64,000 nucleotides of DNA from Halichondria panicea (Eukaryota > Porifera > Demospongiae > Suberitida > Halichondriidae): the NCBI RefSeq assembly GCF_963675165.1, contig NC_087385.1, positions 6,087,912 to 6,151,911 on the forward strand, read 5' to 3'. Shown here in pieces: positions 10,814 through 29,859 of the stretch (positions are counted from its first letter, which is position 1; each line of letters starts with the position of its first letter). The notes under the pieces were generated by a model that was given only the letters and a program-made list of their open reading frames with translations, searched no databases and was not told where the DNA came from. The translations under genes were made by a program, and so were the position numbers.

Positions 10814-13053
10814 CACACACACTGCACACACACACACACTGCACACACACACACACACTGCACATACCTTGTTGATTTGTTGAAGGGGAGAGTGGAGTAG
10901 CTGGAGTCTGACTGGGATCTTCCTGCACTGTCATCATGGGGATATTGATAGGAGGGGGACGATAGGCTCCACTATGGCTGGAGGTGTGAGGTGGTTGGGG
11001 GGAGGGTGTGGGAGAAGTGTGGGAGTGGGTGGGGGACGGTGTGACACCAGGCCGGCTAGGTACAGAAAGTGAGCGTTGCATTGGGTTTGCACTGGCAGAA
11101 AGTTTCAAAACGTCGGCTATCGTAAGAGAGGAGCCCAATGTGGGTGGTGTTGACATAGTATACCTGCTCTCTGCAGCGGATACTTGGGGTAGAGCAAAGG
11201 TGGATGAGATGGCAGTGTGTGTTGGTGTGAACACTGTGGTGCTCCTGAGGTGGCTCTGTGCAGCCAATGCAGCAGCATTCATCATTGCAGAGTAGGCACT
11301 CCAGTCTGTATTCAACTGCTCAAGAGAAGATACATCTGCAGGGGGAGAATCATTGTATAAAAAAAGTTGAGGGTAACATAAGTTTGTTATGGCTTTCATG
11401 CTGCTTAGGGAGTCGCTTTGCATCACATGCACAATTCTTAGGAAACTAGCAGGATGCTAGGTTCGGACAAAGGAAATGGAGGTCAGTGGGTACAGAGGAA
11501 GTGCCAACATAACAGGAAGTTGACATCTAACAATAACTGGCCAGTCTTTTGACCACTTATGGGAGGACAATGCACTAAAATGTGCCCTCAGGAGATTAAG
11601 TTAATGTAGACATCAACAACACATGAACTTGGAGAATCCCTACCAGTAATTGAGGATACTGTGGGTGCTGTAGATGTCAAAGGAATAGGCAAGCTTGTCA
11701 AGGGCATAGGGTTTCTCAAGAGTTGAGGATTCACTGGAAAAAAAAAACAGAATATTAAGATAATGATAGTAGTAAGGGATTGTTTGGGGCTATGCTTGCT
11801 GACGTTATGTCAGAGGAATTTGGTCAAGAGAAGGAAGTCTGCACGGATAATTTCCCCTTGTATTGTATTCTAGGTAGGAAACAATTGGGCGAGCCATACA
11901 ATCGCCCCTAAGCTCTTCGCACAAAGCGGAAAGCTGCTACCCTAATAGATCTCCCACGTACAACTGCCCATGTAGGGGGCCTTTTCCTGAGGCCCACCAA
12001 CAAGGAAGCAATAATTCGCTTAAGTAGGAAATTAAACTAAGTGTGAACAATGAATACCTGAAAAATTCCAACTTACAGAATAGTCCAGAGTTTTGTAATT
12101 GAGATTTGTACATTGCCTCCTGTGACTGCTTCTGAAACCCTGCAATAAATATATAATGTTATAAATGTGTGCACAGCATTATTGTGTTGTATATACTTAC
12201 GAAGTAGAGAAGAATAATCCGATACTGAGTTAGGCCATAGGCAGGTAGGCCACATTCCAAAACCAGGTACCTTCACATCTGGGTCAGGTTTAGCGTCAGC
12301 CTTTGATAAGCCAGCAACAGCTGCATTAAAACAATCATATTAATTATCACCATTTCCTGATTTTGTAGCTACTAAATAACGCTATCTTTTCCTATAAGGA
12401 AATATGAATATCACACATGTCACCATGGCAGTATAAGGAAGTTTGTGTGCGTATAGCTATGCAGCTATCCCATTTCCTCACCACTTTTTGCCCTAAGCAG
12501 GTTCAGATGAGAATACAGGATATCTCCAGTGAATGGAGGTGCTCTGCTCAGGAATTCCTCTTTACTAAGGCTGCACAGCTGAGGACCAGAGAAGGAAAAG
12601 TTGCACAAATTGATTTGGCTCATGTCAAACTCCTTTGCTGCCCAGTTTAACCATTGGCAGACATTCCTTTGTGTCCATTGCATTGGGTCTGAAAAAACAG
12701 TGCAAGCAGTTAATAAGAGAGTGCAGTGCAGTTAATAATTATTATTAGTGTTAACCAGTTCTGCATGCACTGTCATTTATTCAAGACAAGATACAAACTG
12801 AGAAATGCAAGCCCTCCAACTCACCAGAAGGAAGTTCTTCACTATCAGTTGGCTTTGGTTCATTCCTGTCTGCAAGGGCCGGTCTTTTCGGCACATGATT
12901 CAGCTCCGAGCTTGTGTCATTAGCTGGTCTCTTTCGATTGAACAATGATACATTCACTTGAGCATCAATTTGCTGAGATTCCATGTGCTTGGTAACTTCC
13001 AGCTCCAATGGTGAAGAGATGCTATGTCTTCTTGTTCTTACTTTTGCAGCCAT
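9688..13053 (-). CDS. ETS-family transcription factor with Pointed domain (ERG/FLI/ETS1-like)
   Basis: Minus-strand gene of about seven coding exons starting at the ATG at 13053. Exon 1 (13053-12829) is a charged N terminus with [19 protein letters not shown], a possible nuclear signal. Exon 2 (12688-12482) is a PNT domain: [20 protein letters not shown] through [16 protein letters not shown]. Three short exons (about 12320-12195, 12141-12078, 11733-11643) and a Ser/Thr/Pro-rich exon (11337-10868) form the linker. The last exon (10301-9688) opens with the ETS domain, [20 protein letters not shown], then the recognition segment [19 protein letters not shown] and [19 protein letters not shown]. 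The HGKRYVYQF end and the PNT sequence fit the ERG/FLI/ETS1 side of the family better than ELK or SPI. It is a nuclear factor expected to bind GGAA sites. Exact orthology needs a tree. Confidence 0.93.
10735..10866. repeat. (CA)n microsatellite with CTG interruptions
   Basis: Nearly pure CA with regularly spaced CTGCA interruptions. It begins immediately downstream of the 5' splice site of the ETS-gene exon that ends at 10868, so on the minus strand the intron opens with a TG tract. Confidence 0.95.
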
Positions 13054-13504
13054 TGAAATCACAGTGAGCTCTTAAACCACAGTAGTGAAGAATAGTGAAG
13101 TTGTGTAGATTTATATTGAGTATAATTTTGTAAAAGCTGAGGCTAGCTAGCAATATGCAGTAGCTCCAAATTCTGGTGAATGGCCTTTTATTATGACATG
13201 GCACAGGAAGGATGTAATTAAAGACATTGTGCATTCTGCGGTTGATTGTTGTCAGTCGACAGTGACCTTCCTTCCGGTACCTTGCTGTAAACTGCTGCTG
13301 TGATTATTATATGACATGTGGGTGTGTGTTGTGAGCTGCATCAGAGTGGAACGGTGCAGCTGCCAACCATTGCCCCTCTTTCCACTGCACTGTACTGTAG
13401 CTATAGCTAGCTGTAGTACTGAGCTGTGTGGCAAGGAGTAAAAGTCATGGCACAAAGCGTAATTCTTTTTGTGTGATTCTGGCTTGCTGTGATTAATTTT
13501 GCTC
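13054..13504. promoter_or_regulatory. Divergent intergenic region, ETS gene / Na+,K+-ATPase
   Basis: About 450 bp lie between the start codons of the two divergent genes. There is no supported coding sequence. It must contain both 5' untranslated regions and promoters; no motif stands out. Confidence 0.4.
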
Positions 13505-21797
<8,293 letters not shown>

Positions 21798-22116
21798 GTG
21801 TGCGGACCTATCAGTCCCGAGGCCTATATCGTGCCCCTATACAGCCTTCAGTATTCTATTCAGCAGATGCTAACCACCTATTGTCAAGTAACTCATTTTA
21901 CAATTCAGAAAACTTTATGGCTATGTACTAGTGTATAATGGTATGTGTTATTCCTTATGTGCTATTATCAAACTAGAAAGGGTATTATGATTAGCCAGTG
22001 GAGGAATGACAGAGTATTCAGAAAGAGGGGGTGGGGCTGGGCCTAGCTAGCTGACAAATGAGATATTTGCCAATTTGGCCACGTGTGCTTTCTCTCAACC
22101 ACGTGGAGTAGTCAAG
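21798..22116. other. Intergenic, ATPase 3' end to TOMM70 start
   Basis: About 320 bp with no supported coding sequence. It contains the 3' region of the ATPase gene and the 5' region of TOMM70. The frame is open for 14 codons before the chosen TOMM70 ATG, so a slightly longer N terminus from 22075 is possible. Confidence 0.4.
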
Positions 22117-25100
22117 ATGAGTGATGAGAGCAAAGGCTTGGTGAAGTGGAAGGCAGCTCTAGCTGTGGGCGTGGGAGCTGCGGCACTAGCTGGAGGGGCA
22201 CTGCTTGCTTACTATGCGCTGACAAGAAGTCAGAGACGCGCGAGGAGTGAGGAGAATGCAGGGGAGACAGGTACAAGCACTCCGTGTACAAGCCCACCCA
22301 CTACCGACGGAGGCAAAACTAACTCTGGTACCACTTCTCAGGTATAAAGTCATAGCTCTGTACACGGGTAGCTAGGGGATAGCAGTTTAGATGTATCGTA
22401 ACTGGAACTTTGTTTCAATCCTGTATTAAACATACGCTTTAAATATAATTTAATATCGTTAATATTGCCACTATAATTATAGAGTACGTTGGAGAGAGCC
22501 CAGGCCATCAAGCAGCAAGGAAACGAGTTCTACAAGCAGCAAAAGTATGAAGAAGCAATTAAATGCTATAAAGAAGCCATCAGTGTGTGTCCCGTGTCCA
22601 AGCCGGCTGACCTTGCCATCTTCCACCAGAACCTCGCAGCAGTGTACGATGTGATGGTGCGTTCCTTACTGTAGCACTCAATGATGTCTTTACACAAAAT
22701 TATACATTCATATACTCACAGGCCCAAAAAGCAACGGATCCTGACCAAAAGGTAAGCATTGCAGTATTAATCATTGCAATGTTGATTCACCCTGTGTTAA
22801 TGATATTATTGTAGACCAGCTGCTTGCACCAAGTACTGGAGAATTGTACACGAGCGTTTGAGCACAATCCACGCTATGTAAAGGCCATGACACGGAGACT
22901 AAAGGTGTACGAGGCTCTGGGCAGGAGGAAGGAGGCTATCTTAGGTGAGGGGAAGTGTACTAAATAATATATAGATCTAGGCTTTAATTGATCACTGTTG
23001 TAAGAGAAAGCTTCCACAAAACTAGTGTGTGTATGCGAGGCTAGATTGTGATAGACCTTGTTATTCATAATTATTCACATGTACAATGTATAATCAGTGC
23101 ATTTATTCCTTGTAGATGTGACTCGAGTACTGGTGTTGGACGAGAGTCAAGGAAGAGCACTCTCTCAAACTGTCGCCAAGTTGCTAAAAGATTTTGGCCA
23201 GCTTCAAGCCACTGAAAACTTTCCTGTACGTGTCTTTATACCATTCCTAAATTAATGTGTACTTTTTTATCTTTAGAAATTGGGACCACTTGCACCGAGT
23301 AAATCTCTAATCAAGAGCTACTTCCAATCATTCTCCTGGTCTGGTAAGAGCCATTATTTTACACCAGAAAAATTAACATTAACATTGCGTGTGTGTGTGT
23401 GTTACTCTGTAGATGATCTCTCAGAGAGCCGACTAAAGCAGCTTTGGAGTACCAAAACTAAACCTAAAATTGTTGAGCCACCACCAGAAGAGATTCCGAG
23501 GGAGGATGGATCAGAATTGATTACATCCGACCAACCAGAGGCCCAGGAGCTGACAGATGATGCTGACTTCAATGAAGAACCTTTCGTGAAGGCAGCAACT
23601 GCTTTTAGGGAGGAAAAGTATCACGGAATACTGGAGCTTCTCACCGAAGCCATCACTAACGGTAAAGTGTAGACAATGCAGGTGTTCCTATTCATGACGC
23701 TATTGTTGTAGTTTCAACTACTGTTCATGAATTATATGAATTACAAATATATGAAAAAAACAATGGGCCTCCAAAACCCCACAACAGTGTTGTATGTAGT
23801 CATCGTTAATACCTATTCATTTTCCCATTCAGGTAATGCAGTGTTTGTCGCACATGCTCTATTGTTGAGGGGTGCTCTGAACTCACTGTGGAGACAGGGA
23901 CAAAAGGCACTCAAGGATCTGCAGGATGTTGTCAATACACAGGGGCTCTCTAAAGAGGTGTGGGTAGTTGCTGTTCAATGGCCATTTCCCCAGTAATAAT
24001 CACTCAATAGGGCCTTGACAATATTGTGTGCGTGTGTGTGAGGGGAATTGCTTACTCTAAGTTTTCTAAGTCCTAATACTGGGCAAATACCTACCCTCTT
24101 TGTTGTTTTGCACTGTTAACCATGAAGCATTTCTTATACAACTATATATAGGAGATTTGTTGTATGGTCAGTGGTTGTTTCTCTTGTTGCAGATGTACAC
24201 CAATGCGTTGGTGCAGAGAGCGTCCATGATGGCCCTGCATGGTGAGATGGAGAAATGTCACACTTGCTTCACTAAAGCACTGGCCATTGACCCAAACTGT
24301 GCCGATGTGTACATTTACAGAGCTAGAGTGAGTGGACTGAACGTGTGTAGCTACCTCCCCCACGTTCTCGTGTTATGTGTTATTGCTTACATGTACTGAT
24401 AATACCCATTTACAGTATTGGTGAGTTGATTATGTGGTGATTGTTAGTAAACTGAGGGCATATTTTTCGGAGGGCCCACCACAGTTTGTCCACTATCACT
24501 TTAATTTTCTTGTATACATACAGTGCCTTCAGCTTTGAGAGTAAATTTAACCACAGAGTGAATAGTTGTACTTAAATCTATCTCAAGATTGGAACATTTC
24601 TAAGAAATTGTGCTGATACCATTGTGTAGGTGAATAAATAAGCTACAACCTTATTTGAAAATAAATCCCCAAAAGTTGTTGTAGTGGGAAATCATTTTAG
24701 GTAAAAATGGAGGTGATCGTAAAATATATATGTAACATGAAATATCTCTGGAACTAAATTATTTCTGGACAACTTTTTTGTATCAAAAGATAGAAAATTT
24801 AATGTGCAAAAACAATTAGACCTTAGCCGACAAATTTGCTTGAGTTCCATCGCTAAGCGAAAAGGCACCTAAAATATCCCATAATTGAGTATTAATCAGT
24901 ACGTGTATTTATGTAAGCTATACGTAACCATGCATATGTTAGCTTAACTATTCAGGAATGTTGTGCCAAAGTTCCATACCTTAGCCGAAAACAATTGGTC
25001 TTTTCCATCGCTAAGCGATTGTCCACTATAGAAAAATGTTGGTGGTTTATAAACCACCACATACCCACCACCTTTGGTTGCCATGGAAATATTTTTGGAT

Positions 25101-26659
25101 ATGTTTTAGATAATTTGTTCACCAACACAATGGTATCATCATATTTTCTTAGAAATGTTCCAATCTCAAAATATTTACATTTATGTACTAACACGTACCA
25201 AAATTGCGTTTATTTACTCTATAGACTAAAGGCACTGTATCTATTTGGTACTATATCTGTATCATGTGACTGTGTTTACATTTGTTACACTTTGAGCGGA
25301 TGTTTGATTTTGATTGACTTGAAAATCTTTGTACACTCTTTCCTGCCTCCCTTGCAGCTTGTCCTAGAGTCTGAGGAGCAGCAATCGTTCACTAGTACAG
25401 TAGTGGAGGACCTAGAGAAGGGACAGTCCCTTGCCCCCACCTCCCCTCAGGCCGCCTACCTCCTCTCCTCTGCCTATCACAGGATGGCCGGGATGCAGCA
25501 GTCCATGCAGTTACTCGAGACAGCAAGGGGACTGTTCACTGAGGCTATTCAGAAGTTTCCTGACTTTGGAGATGGTCTCCTACTTTATGCAATGGTGTGT
25601 GAAATGGAAATTTAAGTAATTTGTGTGTTTGTAAACATGCAGTGTGGCTCTCTATAGTAATAAGATAGTATGTATTATAATTATGTAGTAGGCTCTAGTC
25701 AATGGCTTAACGATAACGTTTCTGTGCTTTCTTTGTAGTTCTTACAAGACGCCAACCAGGTGAAAGAAGCACAGGAGATTCTGAACAAAGTGATCAAACT
25801 GGAACCAGATAACCCCATCGGGCATTTCACATTAGGGTGAGTAACACAGTTCCTTGTAGAGAAGCCATTCTCATACAACCACGTGTATTTTGTAGGCCTA
25901 TAGTTAAGTTATGGTGTGAAGTGTTCTAATCCCTCGCTCTCTTTACAGACTAACCACCCTCATGGTGACCCAGGACATTGACAGAGCAGTGGAGCACATG
26001 GAGACTGCCATCGCTAAAGATAACAGCTGTGTTCAGGCTTACAATACACTGGCTACCATTGAAATGCAAAGGTCAGTGAATGAATGAGAGTGCTGTGCAC
26101 TGGTCATGCAGCATTAAGCATGGAGTGCTCTGAGCTAATTCCTTGGTATTTAAGATGCGTGCACTTTAGACTATCTTAAAGGTGTACGTGCACTGCTGTG
26201 TTACAAAAGGCAGATACATACGTGTTCTCCCTATGTGTACTCCCTATGTGTACTCCCTACTAATTGCTCAGTTTCTCAGTACATTACACAGGAAATAAGC
26301 AAGCTTTGTAATCAAGTAATTGCTGTCTTCCAATAATTATATTCACTCTCCCCCCCCATTGTCCTCCCCCTTTCTTCCCCACTATTGATTGACAAGCCTT
26401 CCCCACTCCTAACCTAACATTCTATTTCCCAATCAAGCCATCATGATCCCTATTGTATCCCTACAGAAACAACTCAGAGAGAGCCATGGATATGTACGAC
26501 AAGGCCATATCTTACTCCCGCTCTGAGGCTGAGATGTCCCAGGCATACATCTCCCGGGAGGTCGTGACGGCCCAAAACCAAGCCTGTAAAGAATACGGAG
26601 TGACACAGTCTGAGCTGGCAAGCAGGGCGTTCGGTGCCTCTGGTGCTGGAGCGTACTGA
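22117..26659 (+). CDS. TOMM70: TOMM70, mitochondrial outer-membrane import receptor
   Basis: About 13 exons. Exon 1 (22117-22341) gives MSDESKGLVKWKAALAVGVG and a hydrophobic anchor ending AYYALTRSQRRAR, the N-terminal signal-anchor of Tom70. The exon at 22483-22656 is the first TPR: RAQAIKQQGNEFYKQQKYEE. Later exons give the clamp TPRs, the landmark SLIKSYFQSFSW (human has FIKSYFSSF), and further TPRs up to MDMYDKAISYSRSEAEMSQA before the C-terminal stop. In the family it binds Hsp70/Hsp90-delivered carrier preproteins and passes them to the TOM pore. Positions of the TPRs and spacing match the vertebrate protein. The 1-kb intron at about 24330-25357 carries a large inverted repeat. The ATG at 22117 was preferred because it puts the anchor near the N terminus; an in-frame ATG at 22075 is also possible. 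Confidence 0.95.
24523..25248. mobile_element. Fold-back (inverted-repeat) element in TOMM70 intron
   Basis: The left arm (about 24523-24645) and the reverse complement of the right arm (about 25110-25248) match in blocks: ACAGTGCCTT, then GAGATTGGAACATTTCTAAG or its close variant, then GATACCATTGTGT and GGTGAA. Between the arms lie two direct copies of a CTTAGCCGAxAA...CCATCGCTAAGCGA motif (about 24820 and 24980). No transposase ORF is visible, so it looks like a non-autonomous fold-back element. Confidence 0.7.
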
Positions 26660-27032
26660 TTAGAACTGTTGTCCTTGTACTGTCGTAGCTGTGCTCAATC
26701 AATGTGTGCATTATCATTAAAGTATTATAGTCACTGTTGGTTTTAATTAATTTGATAATGAGATATATACCTTTTCTGATGGCTATAATTATCATGATTA
26801 ATTGAATCAAATTGTGTGAAGTTATATTTAATGGCGTGACGTGCTTTAATGTGGTCATGCTCCTACAGCTTAATGGATACATCTGCTTGCATGCACATAG
26901 CATAGCAGACAGATAGCTCAGAAATGTTGGAATGTTGCTTTTTAATTTTTAATATAGAAGAATCAATAAATAATCTTGTGAAATGACACACACATAACAT
27001 AAACATTAACAATAAGTGCACGATTGCCTCTT
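26660..27032. other. Convergent 3' intergenic region
   Basis: Spacer between the TOMM70 stop and the stop of the minus-strand filamin-repeat gene. It is AT-rich, with ATTAAA-like and AATAAA-like hexamers in either orientation, and has no supported gene. Confidence 0.45.
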
Positions 27033-29169
27033 CTACAGTTCTACTGTCTGTCCTTTCAAGTGTTTATGCTTAAACCTTCCACTGCTTCTCCACACCTGCA
27101 ACCAGCTCCCATTGATACCCACATTTGTCACATTCTCCAGGAAGATATCGTGTGCCTTGTCCAGTGTGTTCACTTCATCCTCTCCTCTCTTGCTCTTCGA
27201 AACACTGATGTTGAATGGACTCAGAGGTATGGGTCTATCAGACCACTTCACATTCATTAGGTAGGACCCAGCCAAACGACTACGATATGTAACATGTATC
27301 AGTCCGGTTGAGGAATTCTTTGTAGTAGTGATATCGAACAAATCTTGGTTGCCATTGATACTGACAGAGAGTAAACCGAACCCAGCCCTGCTCACGTCCA
27401 CAGTGAAGTCCCCCTCTCTGTTCAGAGTGGTTCCTACTAGGCCGGGGCCCCATGCTCGCACTAGTTGAGGGGTGGCGACCGGATCGATAATTGTGGTGAC
27501 AAACGGACTACCCACGATGTGCGTGTCTCTGAACTTGATACTAACGGGATACTTGCCAGTTTTCTCAGGTTTTAGGACACAGCTGCATATAGTGAAAGTA
27601 TAGATCAGAATGAAAAACTTTCTGAATTGCCTATGTGGGTGCTATACATGTAAAACCTTACTACAAACAATAACATTGATTCCTCATTCGAAAGCAATGT
27701 TTATATAAACAAGCAATACATGTATCTCACCAATAACAATCATTGCTAGAGTCCCACAGTGCATGTCCAAGTGTCTCCTTCCCAGCACTGTCTCGAGCAC
27801 TGATCTTCAGAGCTCCCTTCCCTTGTACACAACCTAGAGGCTTGACTTTAAAGCATATCGTATCGCCAAGAGTGACATCTCCTGTGGGGCGATCAGCCAC
27901 TGCCAATGACGGTGAGGTGCAGGCTACCTGAAATGGTGATCCAGGAGCTCGTGCCTCCCCCCATTGTATAGAAATTGTGTACACACCAGGCGTCTTGGGG
28001 TAGTAACTAACGTCAAAATGGAGTGGGGATCGCGAAGAAACCACTGTTTCGACTCTCTTGTTGTTGATATCGTGAATATCGACCTTCAATACTCCTTGAT
28101 GCTTACAGCTTTTCTCTGCTTTCACACTGAATAAATTCCATGCTCCAGCTTGTGCCGATTCCAAACCTAGACCCTCAGCTGTACAGTCGGCTAGCTCATT
28201 GAATTGCAATCTGAATGGGGAACCAGTGATGTGGACATTGTCATATTTAACTGCCAGTACACATTCCAAACTCAAACCAGGATTGAATTCTAGCATATAT
28301 TGATGTTTACGTGTTCTTGAGACAACCAAATCGACCGGTTTGTTACTAGCAGTGTCTCTTACTCCAGCTTTCAGTTGACCAAAACCAGCTTCAATTGTGT
28401 CAACTTGCAGTACTACTTTAGTGCCTAATCTGTGTTGTGGGGTGGAGGTAGAGAGCGTACATTTTGATGCATCACCAGGGTAACCAAACTCGGCACTGAA
28501 CGGGCTGCCATAGATATGTTTGCCAGAATAAATGAGAGAAAGTTCATGTTTTCCAGTCTCCAAGGGAACTATTTTGCACAAGTAGGTTTGAGGGTGGCCT
28601 GGCGGAGTGGCTATTTCAATCCTTGCAGCAGTAGGTGGAGACACACTGAAAATGAGGTTTCCTTCTTCCAAATCGGAGCAGTCTAACTTGAACTTGTGAG
28701 CAATTCCCAGTCGATATCGAGTACTTTGCAAATTCAGTCCATTACTATAAATCTGTGTTCTTGGGAACTTAAAAAGCAATGAAAACGGACTCCCTCTAAT
28801 GTGTGATCCATTCCACAAGACGTCAAGTTGGTACTTTCCAGGTTTAGAAGCAGTGATTTCACATCTTTCGACTCCTTTGCACTCCTCACTTGCTCTCACT
28901 TTTGCCTCAGCAGGTCCAGTCATAGAAAACTCAAGTCTATTCTTCAAATACAGTGTGTTCTTCTTGGAGACACGGACAGTCACTGAGTCTCTACCACACG
29001 GTAATGGATTTTGGATCTTCTGCTCATCTTTTTCAAGCATAAAACATTTGATGGCTTCGACATGAGCTTCTGCAGCAGTCTGTACTACAGAAGGCTCCAC
29101 AATTGCCTTCTCAGAAGTAGCCATCTGTTTCCTGGCCAGAAATGATTGAATCTCCCTTGCTAAATTCAT
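27033..29169 (-). CDS. Filamin-type immunoglobulin repeat protein without actin-binding domain
   Basis: Two exons: 29169 to about 27731, and 27583-27033. The start is the ATG at 29169 (MNLAREIQSFLARKQMATSE). The protein is about 650 residues. After an N-terminal stretch of about 60 residues it consists of tandem filamin/ABP280 repeats, each ending in the diagnostic xGSPF motif (IRGSPF, IYGSPF, ITGSPF, APGSPF, IVGSPF and a variant PLSPF), so about six repeats. No calponin-homology domains, RING, B-box or NHL repeats were seen in or near the gene. It may be a scaffold that binds partner peptides in the groove between repeats, as in filamin, but its partner is unknown. An additional upstream coding exon cannot be excluded because the sequence before the ATG contains possible splice acceptors. 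Confidence 0.85.
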
Positions 29170-29859
29170 AGCAGCTAGCAACACGATTACAATCCACTGT
29201 TAGTTACTCTTGCAACACAAAAATACTGCAGTTATGGAAACTTCCCAGCTGTTTTACTTTCATATACAAGCTCTTACTAGCACTATGTATGTATGTATGT
29301 AGCAATCTTTCTAAGTAAACTTTTCTAAGGACTAGGTCTATAGCTGCATGACACTTTGCAGTTTGAATTCACACAATTGATCACTACTAATGTTTGCAAC
29401 ATGCACTCAGGGAAGCTGCTGTATAGGGAGCGTTGATTGCGTGGTATTTCAACAATGTGTCAGTACTTCCTTAGTCTGGGAAAGCACACTAACAACTTTG
29501 TTCAAAGGAAGTTGAACACAGAAGCCACTCTACACCGACAACCGTCTGTACCACAATGTGTGCATACAAACCAAATACACCGCTTTAAGAGGGCAAACAT
29601 ACACATACTAGTTGTATCCCTGGACAGAATTAGTAAGCTTTGAACAAGATCATAGAAGAAAATGGTACTGTATGATTGATGTTGGGTCAAATATCAACCC
29701 CACACATGATAATGAAAGGAATGCACAACAGTCTACTAATGTGACATATGCTGTCACAGTACACCTCAGCAACAAAAAATTTATAGAGTAACACACACCC
29801 TAAATGAATAAATTTGATCAGCTTATAGAGTTACCGTTCTTCAGTTATTTAGGAGGGGC
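29170..29859. other. Intergenic, filamin-repeat gene to ASCC2
   Basis: About 690 bp without recognisable coding sequence. It should contain the promoter of the minus-strand filamin-repeat gene and the 3' region of ASCC2. A GTAT tetranucleotide run lies near 29286-29300. Confidence 0.4.
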
